From Lineolata rhizophorae (Eukaryota; Ascomycota; Dothideomycetes; Lineolatales; Lineolataceae): DNA of 64,000 nt. Location: positions 949,371 through 1,013,370 of the forward strand of contig MU001675.1 of the NCBI GenBank assembly GCA_010093515.1. The letters are read 5' to 3'. Shown one piece after another: positions 60,756 through 64,000 of this stretch. The position numbers were made by a program, and so were the translations under genes. Positions within the stretch are counted from its first letter, which is position 1. Each line of letters opens with the position of its first letter. The notes under the pieces were generated by a model, which saw only the letters and a program-made list of their open reading frames with translations, searched no databases and was not told where the DNA came from.

Positions 60756-63700
60756 ATGGCGGCTATCACCGCCAACGGAGCCGCCATGCCGCCCGCTGCG
60801 CAGGAAAATGCGACTCCGCTTGCGGCTCCAGCGACGACGCCCGCCACTGCGAAGCGGAAACGTTCCGAGAGCATAGACGACGCCAAAGCCAACGGCGCGT
60901 CGCCGCCGCATTCCGGCAGCGAGGGTGCCGTTATGCCCAACAATACCTCTTTCCAGTCCTTGCTAGCTGATATTATCCTGGTGTTGAAAAGGTCTGTGGC
61001 CCTGCGTCTTACGATCCGTGACAGTTTGTTGCACCATCGTTGTCATCCTCATCAACCAGATGAACTCATTGACTGCTCTCTGTGTACCCAAGCACATTGT
61101 CGCGAGCTCAACTGACATCGTTCTAGCTACGACATCAAACCTTCTATCCTTGATCATACCATACCCGCTGTCAAAGACCGGTCCCCTTCCGGCGAGCCCT
61201 CTGCAAAGCGCAAGAAGCTACCGCAGCAAGCCGGCAACACATCCATTTCGCAAAGAGCTCGCGGGCAGGAATATACGTCATTGGACGAGCTATTGCAAGA
61301 CGTTGAAGCCGTGGCGTCGCAAATACTTGCGCCAATCAAAGCGAAAGAATCCTCGCCGACCGGCACCGGCCAGATATTGCCTCTAGTACAGGCGGAGACA
61401 GAGCTCTTGGCCGGCGTCCTTGGGTTCCAGGACGTCTTGAAGGACATTATAGAGAGGGAGAGCAGCAACGCAAAGCCGAATCAAGACGGGAATGGCGCAG
61501 GCAAACAAAGATCTAAGAACCAAGGCCGACCAGACATGAACGGTGTGGGCGAGGTTGTCATCAAACCAGCAGAAGAGGACGATGCCTCGCAGGAGCGTAG
61601 GACCGTGCTTACGATATTTGCAAACGCAGGCCATCCTAGGCAGCTCTTTTCGAGCTTCCAGCAGCCGGTGCGAGTTCCAGCAAAGAACACAGTGGGTCAT
61701 ATGGACACTTCAGTCGAGGTCTTGCTGCCCTTGCGCGAGGAGTTGCTTCACCAGTCTTTCCAAACAACTAAGATCGTTCCCCTGGCTTCCGAAGAGGCTC
61801 CCACCGACAAGAAGAAACACCTAACTTTCGGGGAGGTGTTCGCACCGCCTCCAAATCTGCCCTCGCTCAACCCGCCTAAGCCAGCGAAGCAGTCTGTCAC
61901 CCGCGGCAACGTGATTTCCTTCGTTCAAAATGGTCCCGCTATTAAGTCCACCCGACATCACACCTACTTTGGACAGCCTCTAGAGGCAGGAAAGTGGTTG
62001 GGCTACGGTGGCGTGGAGCCTGTGCAGGAGCCCACCACCCCCGGAGAACGGAGGAAGCAGCGTGACCGTGCGCTTAGCATGGGAGAGGCGAATCCACCCA
62101 TGTCGGCGGCGACGAAAGCCTCTATATTTCAAGCTAAGGAGGATGCCTTGTTTCGTAGCGCCTACTCTGGATTTGCTCCTAGCGGAGACAACTCGAATGC
62201 CATAGTGCCGGAAGAGACCAAGAGTCGCATCTGGTGGCAAAAGTCGGGAGAACAACAATTCCTCGACACGACGGTTATCGATCCCGCTCTCCTAGAAGGA
62301 GAGCAGAATGGAACGACTGTTGAATCTGAAACGGACTTGGATGAAGAAGAGAAAATGTTTGCGAAAGCCGTCGAAGAATACGAGCCAGAACCACTCAAGA
62401 TTGCGCAGCCCCTCGATCCCGAAGAGGCTGCGAAAGAAAAAGAAATCGAGGAGCTCCTTGACGAAGTTTCTGAAGCTCTCGAGACTATATACTCCATGCA
62501 GCGCATCCGCACGTCATCCATTGCCTCTAATTCACGCACTCCTGTTGGCCAGAGCTCGTCGCTCACAGGTCTGACTGGCAGCCCGACCACACCTTCTCAA
62601 GCCGAAACTGACATATATGAGATGCTAAAGTCGCAGCTCTCCATCCTGATCTCGATGTTACCTCCTTATGCCGTCGCTAAGCTGAACGGAGACAAGTTGG
62701 AACGTCTTAATCTTTCTCAGAAAGTCGTTACCCGTACGCCTAACTACCACGGTGTAATGGAGGAAGACCAAATTTCCCGTATGGCAAAGCAGTCTGCACT
62801 GAGTGCTGCAGCCGGCTCTTCTGCATCCGTTCCGCCACGTATGGGTGCCGGACCTGGACCTGCTGGAGCACCTCATCAGTATCCGACCCTAGCGGGACAG
62901 TATGGCGCTCGACCGGTTTCGACCCCTGCGCATTCTACCACACAGCAAGTCCCGCCACACCTTCGCGGACCTCAACCACAATCCTACTATCCGCAGCAGC
63001 AAGCACCAAACGTGCCTCGTAGCAACAACGCAAGCTATGCGCGACCAGCGTCCGGTAGCGGCGGTGCCACCCACCCGCAGGCTTACCAGGCCTCCCCCAT
63101 GAACTACCAACAGCAGCGTCCTGGAGTAGGTGGCCACCCAACCCCGCACTATCAAACCCCGCAGCAGCAATACCACGGACACCAGCATCGGCCCCCTCAT
63201 CCTCCCTCGTCCGCCGGCTATCCGTCTCACCACCAGCAGGTGCAACAGCACTACAACCACCCTGCGTCCGCCTACGGTGCACGTCCGGCTTCGCAGCAGT
63301 ACGCCAGCAATGGCGCCCCCGTCGCATCCGCGCTGTCGCCGTCGCCGCAACCCCCGCGGCCCCGCACCGTCTCACCGCTCAAGCCGGCCACGACGGCCAC
63401 GGCGGGATCCGCCCAGCCGAGCGCCTCCGGCTACGCCCAGGGGGGGGGCGGCCAAGCGCGCAGCATGTACTTCCCGCCGGGCCAGCAGACGGCAGCGGTC
63501 GCTGCAGAGGGCTCGGCGGCTGCGGTGCCGACGTCGACGCCGACGCCTACCCTTACGACCGAGCACCAGCTGCTACGAGAGAGGCAGCGGGCGCAGCAGT
63601 TGGCGGCGCAGCCGCAGGCTAGAGTCGCGGCGCAACAGCAGGTTGGCGCGGGTCCACGAGCGATGGGTGCTTCCAGGCAGGGACAGCAGCAACAGCAGGG

Positions 63701-63791
63701 AGGAGCGGAAAGGAGAACAGGTGGCGCGGGGCCGGGTGTTGGTGGTGGGGTCAATGGAAGCACGGAGAATTGGGTGAGGTTCAAGACGTGA
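60756..63791 (+). CDS. Conserved fungal protein of unknown function, Q/P-rich tail
   Basis: Model: 60756..60991, 61127..63791; 966 aa, two exons. The join AAAAG|GTCTGT...TTCTAG|C gives LLADIILVLKSYDIKPSILDH, a well-formed amphipathic block, which supports it. I do not recognise the family with certainty. Visible parts are an Ala/Pro-rich lead with a basic KRKRSES patch (possible nuclear signal) and a helical region with TSLDELLQDVEAVASQILAP. A middle block looks conserved and ordered (HLTFGEVFAPPPNLPSL; TYFGQPLEAGKWLGYGG; ERRKQRDRALSMGE; KSRIWWQKSGEQQF). An acidic helical segment follows (EEAAKEKEIEELLDEVSEAL). The last 270 residues are low-complexity Gln/Pro/Ala/Ser/Tyr with His and Gly, prion-like in composition. 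Basic patch plus Q-rich tail suggest a chromatin or transcription role, which is inference only. It is divergent from DOP1. Confidence 0.85.
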
Positions 63792-64000
63792 GGCAAGTTG
63801 AATTGTAGGGGCTTTGAAGTGGTGTTGAAAGTGAAAGGCTGAAGAGGGGTTCGATATTGGATTGGCTAGGATGGAAGTGAAAAGGTGATGGGAGAGTACG
63901 GAGTTTCTCTAGCTGGGAAAGGGTATATGCAATCAGTAAGGCCGCATGAAAGGCTTGTGCAAGTTCTTATCACTTTTTAGTTTTGCTTTCTCCGGGTCCT

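Overview
This window reads as nuclear DNA of a filamentous ascomycete (Pezizomycotina). The evidence is short introns (about 50-220 nt) with GTRNGT donors, CTAAC-like branch sites and YAG acceptors, a divergent H2A/H2B pair, and filamentous-fungal orthologues such as an ApsB/Mto1-type microtubule-organising protein and a Gel4-type GH72 enzyme. I cannot name the species. I support fifteen intact protein genes, one decayed cytochrome P450 gene and a repeat-rich island. Gene models were built by hand from reading frames, splice signals and known family sequences.

Left part (1-24 kb): a Whi5-type G1/S repressor (3041-4569, -), a four-helix membrane protein (6788-7578, -), the serine palmitoyltransferase subunit LCB1 (8864-10789, -), the beta-1,3-glucan synthase FKS1 (12057-18023, -) and, across a gene-free 4.2 kb stretch, a GPI-anchored beta-1,3-glucanosyltransferase of the Gas1/Gel4 type (22271-24131, +). 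FKS1 makes the glucan chains at the plasma membrane and the GH72 enzyme elongates and branches them in the wall, so two consecutive wall steps sit head to head.

Middle (24-45 kb): an AT-rich stretch precedes a divergent pair, the G-patch/R3H protein Sqs1 (26137-28404, -) and the autophagy protease Atg4 (29320-30746, +). Next come the divergent histone genes H2B (-) and H2A (+), then KGD2, the E2 of 2-oxoglutarate dehydrogenase, in eleven exons (35305-37312, +). From about 37.4 to 42.45 kb lies an AT-rich transposon graveyard. A family of 270-360 bp TG...CA elements (solo-LTR-like or MITE-like) dominates it; six of seven copies in the window keep perfect 4-bp target-site duplications, and two pairs are nested. 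A 540-bp foldback element and several palindromes lie among them. A broken P450 gene (about 42.95-44.51 kb) borders the island.

Right part (45-64 kb): gene-dense and conserved. It holds a CCCH/FG nucleoporin (NUP42/Amo1 type, +), an ApsB/Mto1-type coiled-coil protein (-), an Ecdysoneless/SGT1-type protein (+), the giant trafficking protein Dop1 (-) and a conserved fungal protein of unknown function with a Q/P-rich tail (+).

The observations I rate highest are the repeat family with its shared target preference and nested insertions, and natural substitutions in the echinocandin hot spot 1 of FKS1 (Trp and Ser at positions normally Phe and Pro).
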